Source of the DNA: Tolypocladium sp. Sup5 PDA-1
Taxonomy: Eukaryota > Ascomycota > Sordariomycetes > Hypocreales > Ophiocordycipitaceae
Length of the DNA stretch: 64,000 bases
Assembly (NCBI GenBank): GCA_000750105.3
Contig: JPHH03000004.1
Span: 1,137,060-1,201,059 of the forward strand
Direction of reading: 5' to 3'
The translations under genes were made by a program, and so were the position numbers. Below the pieces are notes generated by a model. It was not told the origin of the DNA. It saw nothing but the letters and a program-made list of their open reading frames with translations, and made no database searches. Positions within the stretch are counted from its first letter, which is position 1, and every line of letters starts with the position of its first letter. Of this stretch, positions 10,155-21,953 are shown piece after piece.

Positions 10155-12013
10155 TGCGGTTGCGGCCTGTAGCAATGCCTATAGGTACGCTGCTACGGAG
10201 GTGGCATCTGTGATGTGATTGATGCCATCTTGGTTTGGTGGCGCATCTGTCGATTCTCTTCGTCTAGCCTTTGGATGCCCCTTTGTTCATCAGCCCCCGT
10301 GATGGGGGACAAAGGCAGGTGGGTGAGTCTACCGTTCCATTGTGACGATGACATTGTCCGTGCTGGCCCTGGGCTCGGTCCGAATTTCGGGCAGTGCAGC
10401 GTCTATCGTACGGTCGCAGCATACGCATTCTGCCACAGCTCGAAGCGCGCGGCAGCAGCACATGCGCTGGCAGGCTGAGGGCGAGCCGCATCTCCTGTTA
10501 TGGCATCATTGTACGAGGTATGCAAGGCCGATCATTCTGGACGAGTGAGATTGTTCGTTGCACGGAGCATCAAGACAGCGCAGTTATGAGCATCTCTGAA
10601 ACAGTGACCGCCGACACCGAGTCGGTGAGAGGGACTCTGGTTCGGGCATCGACTCAGCCGAAGTGAAGCACGCTGCGGGAATAACAGCGGCAGACGGTTT
10701 TGCCTAGCGCTAGCGGGTCAAACGCCATCATGAGAAGCGGGGAAGCGTGGTTTTCGGTTGAAAGCAAATCGCATCCAACGATGTCAGACCATGGCCGATG
10801 CGCGTTTCATGGTGCTGGATCCCGTCATGGCTGCTGGCGCGAGGGTGGACGGCAGGGGTACCGATCCGTAGGGCTCGAATGCGGCAAGTCTGAAGTACGA
10901 GTACATACGAGTACTTTGACGCCGATATCTCTCGTTCCATGAGCGCACCCGTCAGTGTGGCTTCAGGGCCTTTCGCTAGAATTGGAAGCAGGAAACGGAT
11001 GGAGCGGCTGGACATCGTCGGCCGCCAGCCAATCAGGGGCTGGAACTCCTGACGGGAACGGTGGATTCATGGACCCTTGCAGTCGCTGCTGCCGCGCACC
11101 AATCAATGCCCCCGCGCCCCTGCAGCAAGGGGTTATTCGGTCGCTGGAGCGCTAAGGCCGCCAAGCTGCCTCCGCTCACATCTGGGGATGCCCCAATCTC
11201 CATTCCAATCCCTCAACCTCGACCCTCCCCATCTTCATCCCTCCGTTCGGACGGTCCTGGATGCGGACAATGGCCATTGTCACCCATCGCCCATCTTTCC
11301 GTCAATCGCTCATTCCAGTCGAAAAATAGCCACTCTTTTTTCTCGTTTCTTCACCATCCACGACATCGTCTTTCCCCTTTTTGGTCGTTTCCCGCCACCT
11401 CGAAGCGCGGTCCCTTGCCCCCCGCGACTCCGTCCGTCTGACACGGGGCCTTGTGCAGCGACTCCGACTTGCCCCTGGGCGATCATACCACGCAGCCGAC
11501 CGACATCTTCTGGTTAAGTCCCCGGCGTATGCAGAGGGAACCTCCAACCGGTTTCGCAATTTGGACCCGTACATCGGACACGCTGGTTAAGGAGCCCGTT
11601 GACGTCGTCACAGACCGTCTACTGCACAGCAACCACGGCGGATCAGCCGACATGAGACTGGCCTAGTGACACTGCCATTGTGTTTGGATTCGGCGCGCAG
11701 CGTTCCGCGGAACTACCAGCCACCTCGGACGGCTGTCGGTTTCCACCCTTTCTACAGCCCTATCCCCTGACGCTCTTTATCACTCTGTTTTCCACGACTC
11801 CACCAGCGTCGACCTCACCCCCCCAACAACAGCTGCTCGCGATCCGAGCATTGTCGACACTTGCCAGGTGAGGAGCGACGTGTGCTGTCGGCAGGCCCGC
11901 AACACTCACGCTCTCTCATCAACAGCTGCCTCGCCTCTTGATTCCTCGTCGTTCTTTACCACTCGATTGCGTGACTCGGCGGGACCTTGTCCTCCGCAAT
12001 CCACTCCGACACC
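10155..12013. other. 1.86-kb divergent promoter and long leader region
   Basis: It lies between the leftward pseudokinase gene and the rightward KCH1 gene. A CT-rich tract near 11320-11410, typical of fungal transcription starts, suggests a KCH1 leader of several hundred bases that contains upstream ATGs. I found no convincing protein-coding gene. Confidence 0.55.
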
Positions 12014-13938
12014 ATGGGTTGCCTCAGCCACCGAAGCAAGCAAACCCAAGAGTTTACCGACCACAAATGGGATTACATAAGTCTCGCCGACTTCAAAGCT
12101 AAGGGCTGCGGAGCGGGCTTTTTCTATGGTTATCTCTGGTTCTCATTGATACTGTCCATTGCCGTCTATTCCGTCGACAGCTTCACCGCCGTCAACTTGC
12201 TTGCTTTCAATCGATGGTCGTCCAAGATTGAGCCCGCCATCCCCATCAGCGTGTCCAAATGGATCTTCTCCGGCTGCATCATCGCGTCGTTTGTCAACCT
12301 CGCGTTTGAGGGCATCCGTGCGACGCGGGTCATGAAGCGCCGCAACGTCGCCGAGTGCTACATGGACAGTCTGGCAGCGCGATGGGAGTCAATTCGCCTC
12401 GGATCCGGCCAAGGATGGAGAAGGTTCTTGGTCTTTACCGAGCTGACCAAGAGTAACAAGGGCGCCGAGTACATTGCCCTTTTCACGTACTTTAGCTTCC
12501 AATGTAAGTCAACCGCATCGTGTGGCCATCTGCCTGGGCCTGCCTTGGCTAATGCATGTCGGCAGCGTGGATTCGGGTCATTCTCTGCTCTGGCCCCCGC
12601 CAGGTCGTCAACGCATTCACACTGAAGTCTGTGTACGAAGCCAAGCTTGTCCCCACGGCGACCAGCGTTGACGGCGCTATTCTGGGCTTCTTCGACAAGA
12701 TTAGAGCTCTTGCGACAGAGGACTACCAGCAAGCCGTCATCCTGTCGGGCATGTGCTTCACCTTGGTTATCTGGGTCTTCTCGGCCCTGTACCTGCTCTC
12801 CGCCGTCTTGTTCTACGTCTTCTTCCTCTTCCACTGGATCCCCCGTGCCGACGGCGGACTCACCGGGTACTGCGAGCGCAAGGTCAACAAGAGGCTCACG
12901 AGGATTGTCACGACGAAGGTGAACAAGGCACTTGCCAAGGGTCAGGCGAAGAGAGAAAGGGCCGAGGCTCTGGCCCTGGGGTACGGAGAGAAACCTCAAT
13001 ATGACCGGGCTGCCACTCTTCCAACACTGCCAGATGTTGGTGGTCCGGGCAAGGGGGACAGCCTTCTGGAGATGCCCGTGCTGAGACGCAGCGAGACGAC
13101 GACCACACTTCCTGCATATTCGTCGCGACCCGGAACACCGAACAGCTTCGAGCTCCGCGCCATGGACCCACAGCGGCCGATCCAGGCCCGGACTGGCACG
13201 TCGGGCTCAGCCACGAGCTACTCGTCAAGGGCGCCTCTCGTGGGTGCCGCCGCCGACATGGGATATGGCAGAGCCTCGCCGGAACCGAGCCTTCCCGAAT
13301 TCGGCGCTATGCCGCCTCAGCGGCCAGGCTCGTCAAATTCTCAGAGGAGCTACGGCCCCCGGCCAGGCTATGGTCGCATGAATGGCAACTCGACCAGCTC
13401 TTCACTGCGGAATCCCGTTACGGCGAGCCCCGCGCCGTTGGACACGGACACGATGACGCCGTTTTCCGGCCCGTCGAGGACGCCTACCGCGCACTCGATA
13501 AACGCGTATGAGCTTGGAAACAGCGGTTCCGGGCCGCCGCCGTCCACGAGATCGTACGAGGCGTTCAATCCAGATGGCCGCTCTAGTCCAGCGCCGTCGG
13601 TCGCCTCATACCGGACGGGTACTCCTGCAGCTATGCCCCAAGGCCCCATGGGCGCCCCTTCAAATCAACCCATGAGGAGTTTGACAGGGCCAGTCCCGCC
13701 AGGGCCGCCACGCGGGCCTCAATATCCTCCCCAGAGAAACATGACAGCACCAATGCCGCCTCGAGGACCTGGCGGAGACTACTTTGACAGGGCCGGGACG
13801 CCGCAAAGGACGGGAACTCCACAGAGCATGCGAGGGGCTCCACCTCAACGGCCATACGGACAGGGGCAGGACATGCCACCGAGTCCACGAGGGGATCCAT
13901 ACGGATACGATTTTGAGCAGGGCGGGCGAAGATATTAA
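12014..13938 (+). CDS. KCH1: KCH1/PRM6-family low-affinity potassium transporter
   Basis: Two exons, 12014-12503 and 12566-13938 (62-nt intron), giving 620 residues. The N-terminal half (residues about 1-300) is the conserved membrane domain: DHKWDYISLADFKAKGCGAG, a first helix GYLWFSLILSIAVYSVDSFT, TAVNLLAFNRWSSKIEPAI, the SVSKWIFSGCIIASFVNLAF helix, the cytosolic LAARWESIRLGSGQGWRRF stretch, YIALFTYFSFQSWIRVI across the splice junction, and a last pair of helices near LVIWVFSALYLLSAVLFYVF. Yeast Kch1 and Prm6 carry K+ influx linked to calcium signalling during mating or stress. The C-terminal 300 residues are Pro/Ser/Gly-rich and probably disordered. The start MGCLSHRSKQ carries an N-terminal MGC that could be acylated (inference). 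Confidence 0.9.
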
Positions 13939-14630
13939 TGCCGGATACGACCATCTGCCGGCTGGTTCGGGATGTCGGCCGGCATGGTTTCCTACGTTAT
14001 TTGACAGCAAGCGGCTTTGGATTTGTGGCAGCAGCTCGCCGGTTGAATCTACTGCACGTGTATTGTTGATACCTATCCTGCATGGGGCTCGTAGACGCTT
14101 GGATTGGACCAGTTTCGACTGGACACGACTGCCGTCTGCGGTGGAGAAATGCATGTGGCTACCCATTCTCATGACGTTGCGCTGTCCCTTTGCTTACATG
14201 CCCGAAGCTTCCAGTGGTGACATGATTCCAAAGGGGTGGTTGTCAAGCTGATGGCGCCTTGCCTAATTTCGCCTAAGCAATTGATGCCAGGGCGCGACGA
14301 CGCAATCGGCTGCGGGGAGAGATGGCGTGAGACACGGTCTTGGGCGATGTGCCGGGTGCGGTTGATTTGTAAACGGGTGGGTGAACACTTCAACGGTCGC
14401 AGCATGAAATGGCAATCCTGCTGTTGTCAAAGGACGGGCACAACTGCATTTGCAATCAAGCCCAATCCGGAACTTGTCCCTGGGCGATGCTTGAATAAGT
14501 ACTCGTCGATGCGAGCACGCCGATGCTCATCTCGAATCTGACGACACTTCCCATCGTCCAATATCTCACTTGGCAGGGTCTTTACGTCACAGGCAACTGC
14601 AACTACAACACCAACAACAACAGCATAATC
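13939..14630. other. Intergenic
   Basis: The 3' flank of KCH1 and the promoter of the oxidoreductase fusion gene. No gene or repeat recognised. Confidence 0.5.
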
Positions 14631-16479
14631 ATGCCGTCTCGACTAACCACCTTTCACGACGGCGAGTCGGCGGTGCAGCAGATGCTCAAGGTGCCGCCGT
14701 CGGAGAACCCGACGAGCCCCGGCCTGCCCACGCCGTACGCCATGCGGGTGCAGCAGTCGCCGCTCGTGGCGCTGGGCACGCTGGACTCGCAGGGCCGGCC
14801 GTGGACGACGGTGTGGGGCGGCGAGCGCGGGTTCGCGGGACTCGTGGCCCAGGGCGTGCTCGGCTTCGCCAGCGACGTCGACACCCGGCACGACCCCGTG
14901 TTCGGCGCGCTGTGGGAGGGCGCGGGCGAGGACGGCATGGTGCAGCCCGGGGGCGGACGGGGGAAGATGATGGCCGCGCTGGCGATTGACCTGGAGACGC
15001 GGGACCGGGTCAAGCTCGCGGGCGTTATGATTGCGGGCTCGGCGGAGGGGGAGGAGGTGCAGGCGGCGATGGCGGTGACGGAGAGCCTGGGCAACTGTCC
15101 CAAGTATCTCAACAAAAAGGACGTGAGGCCGCACAGTCCGGCCGGCGCGCGCCTCGTGAGCGAGGGTCTGCCGCTGCCGCGGGAGGCGCTGGCGCTGGTG
15201 GACAAGGCGGACATGTTCTTCCTGTCGAGCACAAACGGGGAGACGATGGATACGAACCATCGGGGCGGGACGCAGGGGTTTGTGCGGGTGGTGAGGAATG
15301 AAGAGGACGAGGTGGTGTTGGTGTATCCAGAGTGTAAGTCGCCCCCTGAATTGCGATGGCGGACGAGATGCTAACAAGGAATGCGCAGACTCGGGAAACA
15401 GGTTGTACCAGACACTGGGAAACTTGCGCGTCAACCCCCTTATTGGGATCGTCATCCCAGACTACGATACGTCGGACGTCTTGTACCTGACGGGGTCGTC
15501 GTCCATTCTCGTCGGCCACGACGCATCCTCGCTCATCGCGCGCACCAACCTCGCCGTCAAAATCACCGTCACGTCGGCGCGCTTCGTCAAGGCCGGCCTC
15601 CCCTTTCAAGGCACCAGAGGCGAGCCCTCCCCGTACAACCCTCCCCTGCGGCACCTCCTCGCCGAGAAGGATCCCCACGTCGCCGACCCCTCCACGCTGC
15701 CAGACATCACCGCCAGCCTCATCAAGCGCGAGGTCATAACGCCCACCATCAGCACCCTCACCTTCAAGCTGTCGTCGGCGCGGGGCGGGCCGCTGCCGAG
15801 CTGGCAGGCCGGGCAGCACCTGACGCTCGACTTTGAGCCGGAGCTCGGCTCCGGCTACTCGCACATGCGCGACGAGGACCCGCAGAGCCTCAACGACGAC
15901 CTGGTGCGCACGTTCACCGTGTCGAGCGAGCCGGCGCCGCGCGGGGAGCAGCTGCAGATCACGGTGCGGCGGCACGGGCCGGCGACGGGGCTGCTGCGGC
16001 GGCACAACGTCCGCGCGCCGCTGGACCTGCCGGTGCTGGGCTTTGGCGGCGAGGAGGCGTTCTGGCTGCCCACGGTCGCGGATGCGTCGCCGAGGCCGGT
16101 GTTTGTGGCGGGCGGCGTGGGTGTCACGCCGCTCATGGCACAGGCGCGGGCGGTGCTCGACGCGGGCGTCGACTTGAAGGTGCTCTGGAGCCTGCGCGGG
16201 GAGGATGTGGCTCTTGCAGTGCATACGTTCGAGAAGATCCCCAAGCTGGCGTCCGCCACGCGGCTTTTCGTCACCGGGCAGGTGGACGCGACGCTGCTGG
16301 ACAAGCTACACGGGCTGGGGGCCGCGGCTCTCGAGAGGAGGCGGATAGGGGCGGCTGACGTGAACGGGCTGAAGGGCCAGGGGAGGAAGTTTTACCTGTG
16401 TGCTGGGCCGGGGCTGTTGGGGCTGTTGAACGGGTGGCTGGATGGGGAGAAGGTTGTTTGGGAGGACTTTGGGTATTAA
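14631..16479 (+). CDS. Fusion oxidoreductase: PNPOx-like flavin domain plus ferredoxin-reductase-like domain
   Basis: Two exons, 14631-15333 and 15389-16479 (55-nt intron with GCTAAC branch), giving 597 residues. Residues about 25-310 form a pyridoxamine-phosphate-oxidase-like split barrel: SPLVALGTLDSQGRPWTTVW, GNCPKYLNKKDVRPH, then FFLSSTNGETMDTNHRGG, then NPLIGIVIPDY. Residues about 370-597 are a ferredoxin-NADP-reductase-like module: the flavin motif VRTFTVSSEP, the nucleotide-binding VFVAGGVGVTPLMAQ and the C-terminal FYLCAGPGLLGLLNGWL. No Cys-rich 2Fe-2S ferredoxin tail is present, unlike some bacterial relatives of this architecture. The substrate is unknown. It is likely a cytosolic flavoprotein of redox or detoxification type (inference). 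An upstream in-frame ATG at 14523 is possible. Confidence 0.85.
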
Positions 16480-16784
16480 CGGGGTTGTGGTTTGGGAAGT
16501 TAAAAGCAGGTGGGAGATACCAGGCGTTGCAGTATGGGACGGTTGTTCTTAATTCAGGCTTGACCTTGACGACTTGGGCTTGGTCGAAGATTTCTCGCGT
16601 CTCTCAGCGAGGAAGTGACCTAGACCAAAGAGACCGCGCAACATGATGCGACCAGCGATCGAAGCCCAGGAAGCACGACAGAATGCCGTTTACTACCAGT
16701 AGCCCGTACCTACATACGGTACAGTACTCCGTAGATACTACCAAATGTGCGACCGTAATGCGACTCTCCATCTCCGTCGACACC
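16480..16784. other. Intergenic; apparent promoter of the NMNAT remnant
   Basis: It contains one exact TACTCCGTA (16725-16733) and the 5' flank of the truncated gene that follows. No other feature seen. Confidence 0.45.
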
Positions 16785-17017
16785 ATGGCCTCCGACTTTG
16801 AATTCGTCAAGAGGATGACGCCCGAGGGTTACGCCTTTCCCTCGCACCGGCTTCGGCGCACCTGCGATCCCGGCCGAGTGCCCCTCGTCCTGGTCGGTTG
16901 TGGATCATGTGAGGCGCAGCGTCCGATTCGCGCGCACACGGGTTACGTTACTGACAGCAGAGGACAGTCTCGCCCAATACGTTTTTGCACCTTCCCTGCC
17001 GCAGAACCATTGGATAG
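16785..17017 (+). pseudogene. NMA1: 5' fragment of a nicotinamide-mononucleotide adenylyltransferase gene
   Basis: Exon 1 (16785-16908) starts at an ATG and encodes 41 residues, including EGYAFPSHRLRRTCDPGRVP and LVLVGCGS. A well-formed 59-nt intron (16909-16967, GTGAGG...TACTGACAG...CAG) follows. Exon 2 resumes FSPNTFLHL. Together they give GSFSPNTFLHL, the nucleotidyl-transferase signature of eukaryotic NMNATs (normally GSFSPIT-LHLR). Similarity then stops abruptly and a stop codon follows at 17015-17017, so only 57 of roughly 280 expected residues remain. The intact enzyme makes NAD from NMN and ATP. The fragment keeps start codon and splice sites but lacks the rest of the active site. It is probably the broken end of a duplicated copy. 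Identification rests on motif memory, not on an alignment. Confidence 0.6.
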
Positions 17018-17992
17018 GCTCCTCCGCGTTGAGCCCGCGCTTCATTTGGGACTGGTGCCCAGGATAGTTGTCTTGGCAGAGCACACTTGTTTTTGGGATC
17101 TGGATCAAGCGCAAGACGGCGGGAGTTCAAGACAAGGAGAAGCAGTCTCCGCAGAGTGCAGCCTGCGTTCCACGGTCCAGTGCCACATTAGTTGATTCGT
17201 CACGGGCTGGCCTGGTCTTCAATGACACATATGCTTTGGGGCAGGGTAACTTGGAGGTCAGGCGACTAGCAGCCGACAGGGGTACGAGAGCTCGGTTAAG
17301 GTTAACATGATGCATGTATGGAGTTGTGCCAGCCGTTTATTAAGACCTCTCCGCATGCAAGAGAAGGACTCGTGCACGTGTTTACTCGTATGCGTAGTCC
17401 GTTAGCACTGGGAGCGGGGCACTTGTACTGTCCTGAACGGCTGAAGTGCCATTAACGCAACAAATCGGTGAGCGAATCCGGTATCCAAACTTATTCTCCT
17501 CTCCTCGCGTGCCCGCCGGTCTCATCGAGTGCCCCGAACGCACACGTGCGTCTCGGCCGCGGCCAATTAGCGCCCTCAATTCCATTTCCAACAGGCTCGG
17601 CGCCCACGGGGACCTGCAGAAAGCGGCATGGCTCGGGGCAGCGGCTGGCCCATCGGCGGCCGCCGGTCGGTGAACGTGCCGGCAGGGGAGGGATCGACAG
17701 GGACTCTTTGCGAGCGCAGCTCATGCACGACAGAGGTTATCGAGGCTTGGCCGAGGAGAGGGGTGCTACCGTGCTACGGCTGAGGAGCGGCAGGCTGGGC
17801 GATGTAGCTTGGGCTACTTGGGCAGCCGATGGCTTTGCCGGGGGCAGAGGAGACGGACGGCGGTGGTGGTGAGTGGTGACGGGCGGCATACAAATACCCT
17901 TCGACGTCGGCCTGCTGCGCCGCTGGCTGTCCCGGGGAGAGCTCACAGGACCCTCGAGATAAAGGACACGTGCCCTCTGCCGACCGTCCACG
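17018..17992. other. Intergenic, promoter of the secreted nuclease gene
   Basis: No continuation of the NMNAT sequence could be recognised in any frame. A short CA/CT-rich stretch just before 17993 is probably the nuclease leader. Otherwise nothing seen. Confidence 0.5.
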
Positions 17993-19985
17993 ATGAAGAC
18001 GTTCACGCCCCTCGTCGCCGCCCTCGGGGCCGCGGGCTCGGCCGCCGCCGTGACCATCGCCCAGATCAACGGCAACCGCTTCCTCTCGCCCTTCCAGGAC
18101 AAGGTCGTGAACAACGTGACGGGGCTGGTGACGGCCGTGTCCAAGACGGGCATCTACCTGCGCGGCACGGAGCCCGACAACGACCCGGCCACGGGCGAGG
18201 GGCTGTTTGTGTTTAGCAGTGCCGTGGTCAAGAAGGCCACGGTGGGCGACGTGGTGAGCATGAACGGGCTGGTCAAGGAGTACAGGTACGGCCTGCGATG
18301 AATGGGTGTTGATGGAGTGACGGCAAGGCTGATGAGTGTAGGTCGAGCAAGGACTACATCTACCTGACGGAGCTCACCGACCCGACCAGCGTCGTCGTGG
18401 TCTCGTCCGGCAACGCCGTCAAGCCGCTCGTCATCGGCGCGGACACGCTGCCGCCGCCGACGCAGGAGTTCTCGAGCCTCGACAAGGGGGGCATCTTCGG
18501 CGTGCCCAACGCCGCCAGCACCGTGTCCGGCGCGAACCCGCAGCTCGACCCGACGGCGTACGGGCTGGATTTCTGGGAGAGCCTCGTGGGCGAGCTGGTG
18601 ACGGTCCGGGGCGCGTACCAGACGAGCCGGCCCAACCAGTACGGCGACGTGTGGGTGAGGGGCGACTGGAAGGTGACGGGCGTCAACGGGCACGGCGGCG
18701 TGACGATGCTGGACGGCGGTGCGTGTCTCTCGCTTGCACCTCCGTACATCTGACAGGGCTGGGCTGACAATGGCAGACGCAAACCCCGAGACCATCATCG
18801 TCGGCTCGCCCCTCGACGGCTCCGCCAACCCCAGCGACACCAAGATGGGCGACTACCTCGGCGACGTCACCGGCGTCGTCTCCAACGCCTTTGGCTTCTA
18901 CCGCCTGCTGCCCCTGACGCACGTCGCGCCCCTCAGGAACGCCTCGGCCGACTTCCCCGCGGCGTCGTTCAACAGCACGCGCAACTGCCGGGGCATCACC
19001 GTCGCCGACTACAACGCCGAGAACCTGGCGCCCGGCTCGGCGCACATGCCGCGCGTCGTCGACGAGATCGTGCACAAGCTGCTCGTCCCGGACCTCGTCT
19101 TCCTGCAGGAGGTGCAGGACAACTCCGGGCCGACCGACGACGGCGTCACGTCGGCCAACGTGACGCTGGCGACGCTCACGGCGGGCATCGAGAAGGCGTC
19201 GGGCGTGGCGTACGAGTTCGTCGAGGTCGCGCCCGTGGACGGCAAGGACGGCGGCCAGCCCGGCGGCAACATTCGCTGCGCGTACCTCTACCGCCCGGAC
19301 GTCGTGCAGCTGCACAAGCCGAACCAGGGGGGTAGCCTGGACGCCAACGAGGTACTCGACGGGCCGGAGCTCAAGCTCAACCCGGGCCGCATCGACCCGT
19401 CAAACGCGGCCTTTGACGACAGCCGCAAGCCCGTGGCCGCCATGTGGAAGGCCGTCAAGGGCACGGGCAAGGTCTTCTTCACCGTCAACGTCCACTTTGG
19501 CAGCAAGGGCGGGTCGACGACGCTGCACGGCGATGCGCGGCCGCCGGTCAACAAGGGCGTCGAAAAGCGCACGCAGCAGACGACCATTACAGCCGTGAGC
19601 CCCCTTTCCCCCCTCGTCTCGTCCCGTACATGTACTGACACCCAGCCAGGACTTCATCGCGCAGATCCTCGCCAAGGACCCCAAGGCGCGCGTCATCACC
19701 GCCGGCGACTTCAACGAGTTCACCCAGGTGCAGCCGATGCAGGTCTTCGCCGCGCGGTCGGGCCTCGTCGACGTCGACGAGGCCGCCGCGCTGGCCCCCG
19801 CCGAGCGCTACACGTACCTCTTCGACATGAACAGCCAGGCCCTCGACCACATGTACGTGAGCCCCGCGCTGCGCAGGGGCGCGCTGGTCGAGCACCTGCA
19901 CCTGAATACGTGGCAGGACTTTGCGGGCCAGACGAGCGACCACGACCCGAGCGTTGCGCGGCTGAATGTGTGTGGGTGTGCCTGA
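17993..19985 (+). CDS. Secreted endonuclease/exonuclease/phosphatase-family nuclease (ExeM-like)
   Basis: Four exons: 17993-18285, 18342-18718, 18777-19594 and 19650-19985. The introns are 56, 58 and 55 nt; 607 residues. A signal peptide is evident (MKTFTPLVAALGAAGSAAA, then VTIAQINGN). Residues about 20-210 resemble the N-terminal OB-like region of extracellular nucleases (VTGLVTAVSKTGIYLRG, GLFVFSS). The EEP catalytic domain follows with the ordered motifs VADYNAENL, FLQEVQDNSG, GGNIRCAYLYRPD, FFTVNVHFGSKGG, ITAGDFNEF, LDHMYVS and SDHDPSVARL. These supply the metal-binding Asn and Glu and the catalytic Asp and His. It probably degrades extracellular DNA or RNA for nutrition or self-defence. 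There are several N-glycosylation sequons. The protein ends in CGCA. Confidence 0.9.
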
Positions 19986-20209
19986 ACAGGGGATGGCGTG
20001 CGTGTGTGGGCAAATAATGAGGCTCTAGATGTAGTGGATGATGACGCGGTTTGAATGAGTCTGTGCGCTGCAGTATTCTCAAGTCAAGTGTGCAAGTCTG
20101 CGTATCCAAGACTTTAGACATTCGGAGCTGAAGGCGGCTTTCCAACATCACTCTGCCAGAAACCACTTCAAGTCCTACATGCCATCCAATAGACCTGGTT
20201 GCTTCAGCC

Positions 20210-21513
20210 TCAATCCTCGTCCTCATCTTCGTCCTCGTCCTCATCTTCGTCCTCGTCCTCATCTTCGTTCTCGTCCTCGTCCTCGTCACTGCTGCTGTCA
20301 TCAAGATTCGGATCCGGCATGGCAATGCCGTTCAAAAACGAAACCTATTCCACGAGTCAGCACGGCGCCAACACAGCCAACGGACGGCAGCCACGCACAA
20401 ACGACGACAGGGCCCGCATGATCTCGCCGACCCTGTCCTGCGCGTCGTCCTTGCAGAGCATGTCGGCGTCAATCTTGGTGCCGATGGTGTAGTTTCGCAG
20501 CTTGAGGAGTTCAATGTCCCTGTGCGTGACTTCGTAGCCCTGCGCCGTCGTCAGTGAGTAGCAGCCAATGACAGCACCAGGGGGCCGCACCATTGGCCGC
20601 TTCTTGAGGGCATTCTGCTGGTTCCTGTCCACAAACGCCTTCACCGCCACTTCCGGGTCGGCACTCGCCTTCACGCCGGGGAAGAATGCCTTCTTAAACA
20701 GCGGCTCGTTGAGCGCCCGGCGCCACCGCTCGGGGTGCCGGTCCACGCTTCGTCGCAGCTTGGCCACGAACTGCGCCTCCGGGTGCCAGAGCCCGCCGCC
20801 GATGAAGGACGCCCCCGGCTCGCAGTGGACGTAGTAGCACGCGTAGGGCCCCTTGCGACCCGTCCGGGACCACGCGGCCGAGAAGTGCGGCTTGTACGGC
20901 GTGGGGTCCTTGCTGAAGCGGATGTCGCGGTGGATGCGGAAGATGACGTCCTTGGTCGGCAGCTCGGGGACTGTCTCGTCGATGGAGATGATGCTCTGGG
21001 TGGTGGCCTCGACAAAGGACTGCCAGTCCTTTAAGGATCGCCTGTACTCATCGTCGTGTGCTTTGCCATGTTCAGTACGGCGGGTTCTCCGTGTGCCTGG
21101 CGCCACTCACATTTCAGCCACGGCCGCTTGTTGTTTGCCTTGAGATCCTTGAGGAATAGCAGCGTATTCCTGTGCAGCTTGTGGTCCTCGTACTCGACAC
21201 CTCCCGTATCCCTCATCTTCACGAGCGGTATAATCTCAACCTTGCGCGGCGCATCCTCGTCGTCTTCGTCTTCGTCGTCGTCTTCGGCATCCTCCCCGGC
21301 GCTCTCCTGGTTGTACTGCTCCTCCGAGTTCTCCTTGGCTAGCGAGACTCTCTTGGACGGCCGGCCGCGGCGCTTCTTGGGCGGCAGCTCATCCTCGTCC
21401 ACGTCGGACTCGTTGTCCTCAAAGTACGAGCTCTTCTTGGGGGTGCTTGACAAACGCCCCGAGCGCCGCCGGGTGGCGACTGGCTCCGGCGCTGAGCGCT
21501 TGCGAGCTGGCAT
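20210..21513 (-). CDS. DUF2461 (TIGR02453-type) domain protein with basic head and acidic tail
   Basis: Three exons: 21111-21513, 20399-21060 and 20210-20344. The introns are 50 and 54 nt; 399 residues. The N-terminus (1-95) is charged and disordered with likely nuclear signals (PPKKRRGRPSKR) and an acidic stretch. The DUF2461 domain runs from about 112 to 355: LLFLKDLKANNKRPWLKSHD across the first splice junction, RIHRDIRFSKDPTPYKPHFS, YYVHCEPGASFIGGGLW, and a terminal YTIGTKIDADMLCKDD. The last exon adds VSFLNGIAMPDPNLDD and then an almost pure Asp/Glu tail of about 25 residues. The function of the family is not established. It is convergent with the secreted-nuclease gene, about 220 bp apart. 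Confidence 0.88.
20215..20268. repeat. Three perfect 18-bp tandem repeats encoding the acidic tail
   Basis: The unit CCTCGTCCTCATCTTCGT occurs three times in a row on the plus strand. It encodes alternating Glu/Asp in the last exon of the DUF2461 gene. Copy number may vary between strains (inference). Confidence 0.9.
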
Positions 21514-21953
21514 AACGACGATGCTTTGTCAATTATTAACTGTACCGGATCCAATCGGGGTTGGATTGAGCTTGAAAAGGGGATGGACAGATGCATAGAA
21601 AAAACAGTGGTTGCGTCATTGGCTGATGTCCTAATCGCGACGGGCGCGTCTTGGTCTGGGGATCCCACCGCGCTGTCACGTGATCCAATTACCAACCAAC
21701 TTCACCCAAGCGACAAAGCACGACGCATTCAATGAAAAAAACCGGATTGGCTTGGCGATGAGATTCAAGCCCTTGAAGCTTATGTTGTTTGTCCCAGATA
21801 CTTTACGGTAAGCCTGTATTACGGGGCGGCCTCGGGATATATGTTAGCAACTCCTTCCTTATTTGTTTGCACCTTCGCATACTCAATTGCGTTGTCGCGT
21901 TCTTCTCCTCGCCTGGCTTCCCAAACTTGAAAAGGGTTGACTCTGGAACGGAA
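21514..21953. other. Intergenic
   Basis: The promoter side of the DUF2461 gene and the 5' flank of the decayed adhesin gene. I see no intact gene. Confidence 0.45.

Noticed and set aside
15109..16224. A 371-codon minus-strand frame over the PNPOx-reductase fusion
   Set aside because: His/Arg-rich low-complexity shadow of the real plus-strand exon, with no domain.
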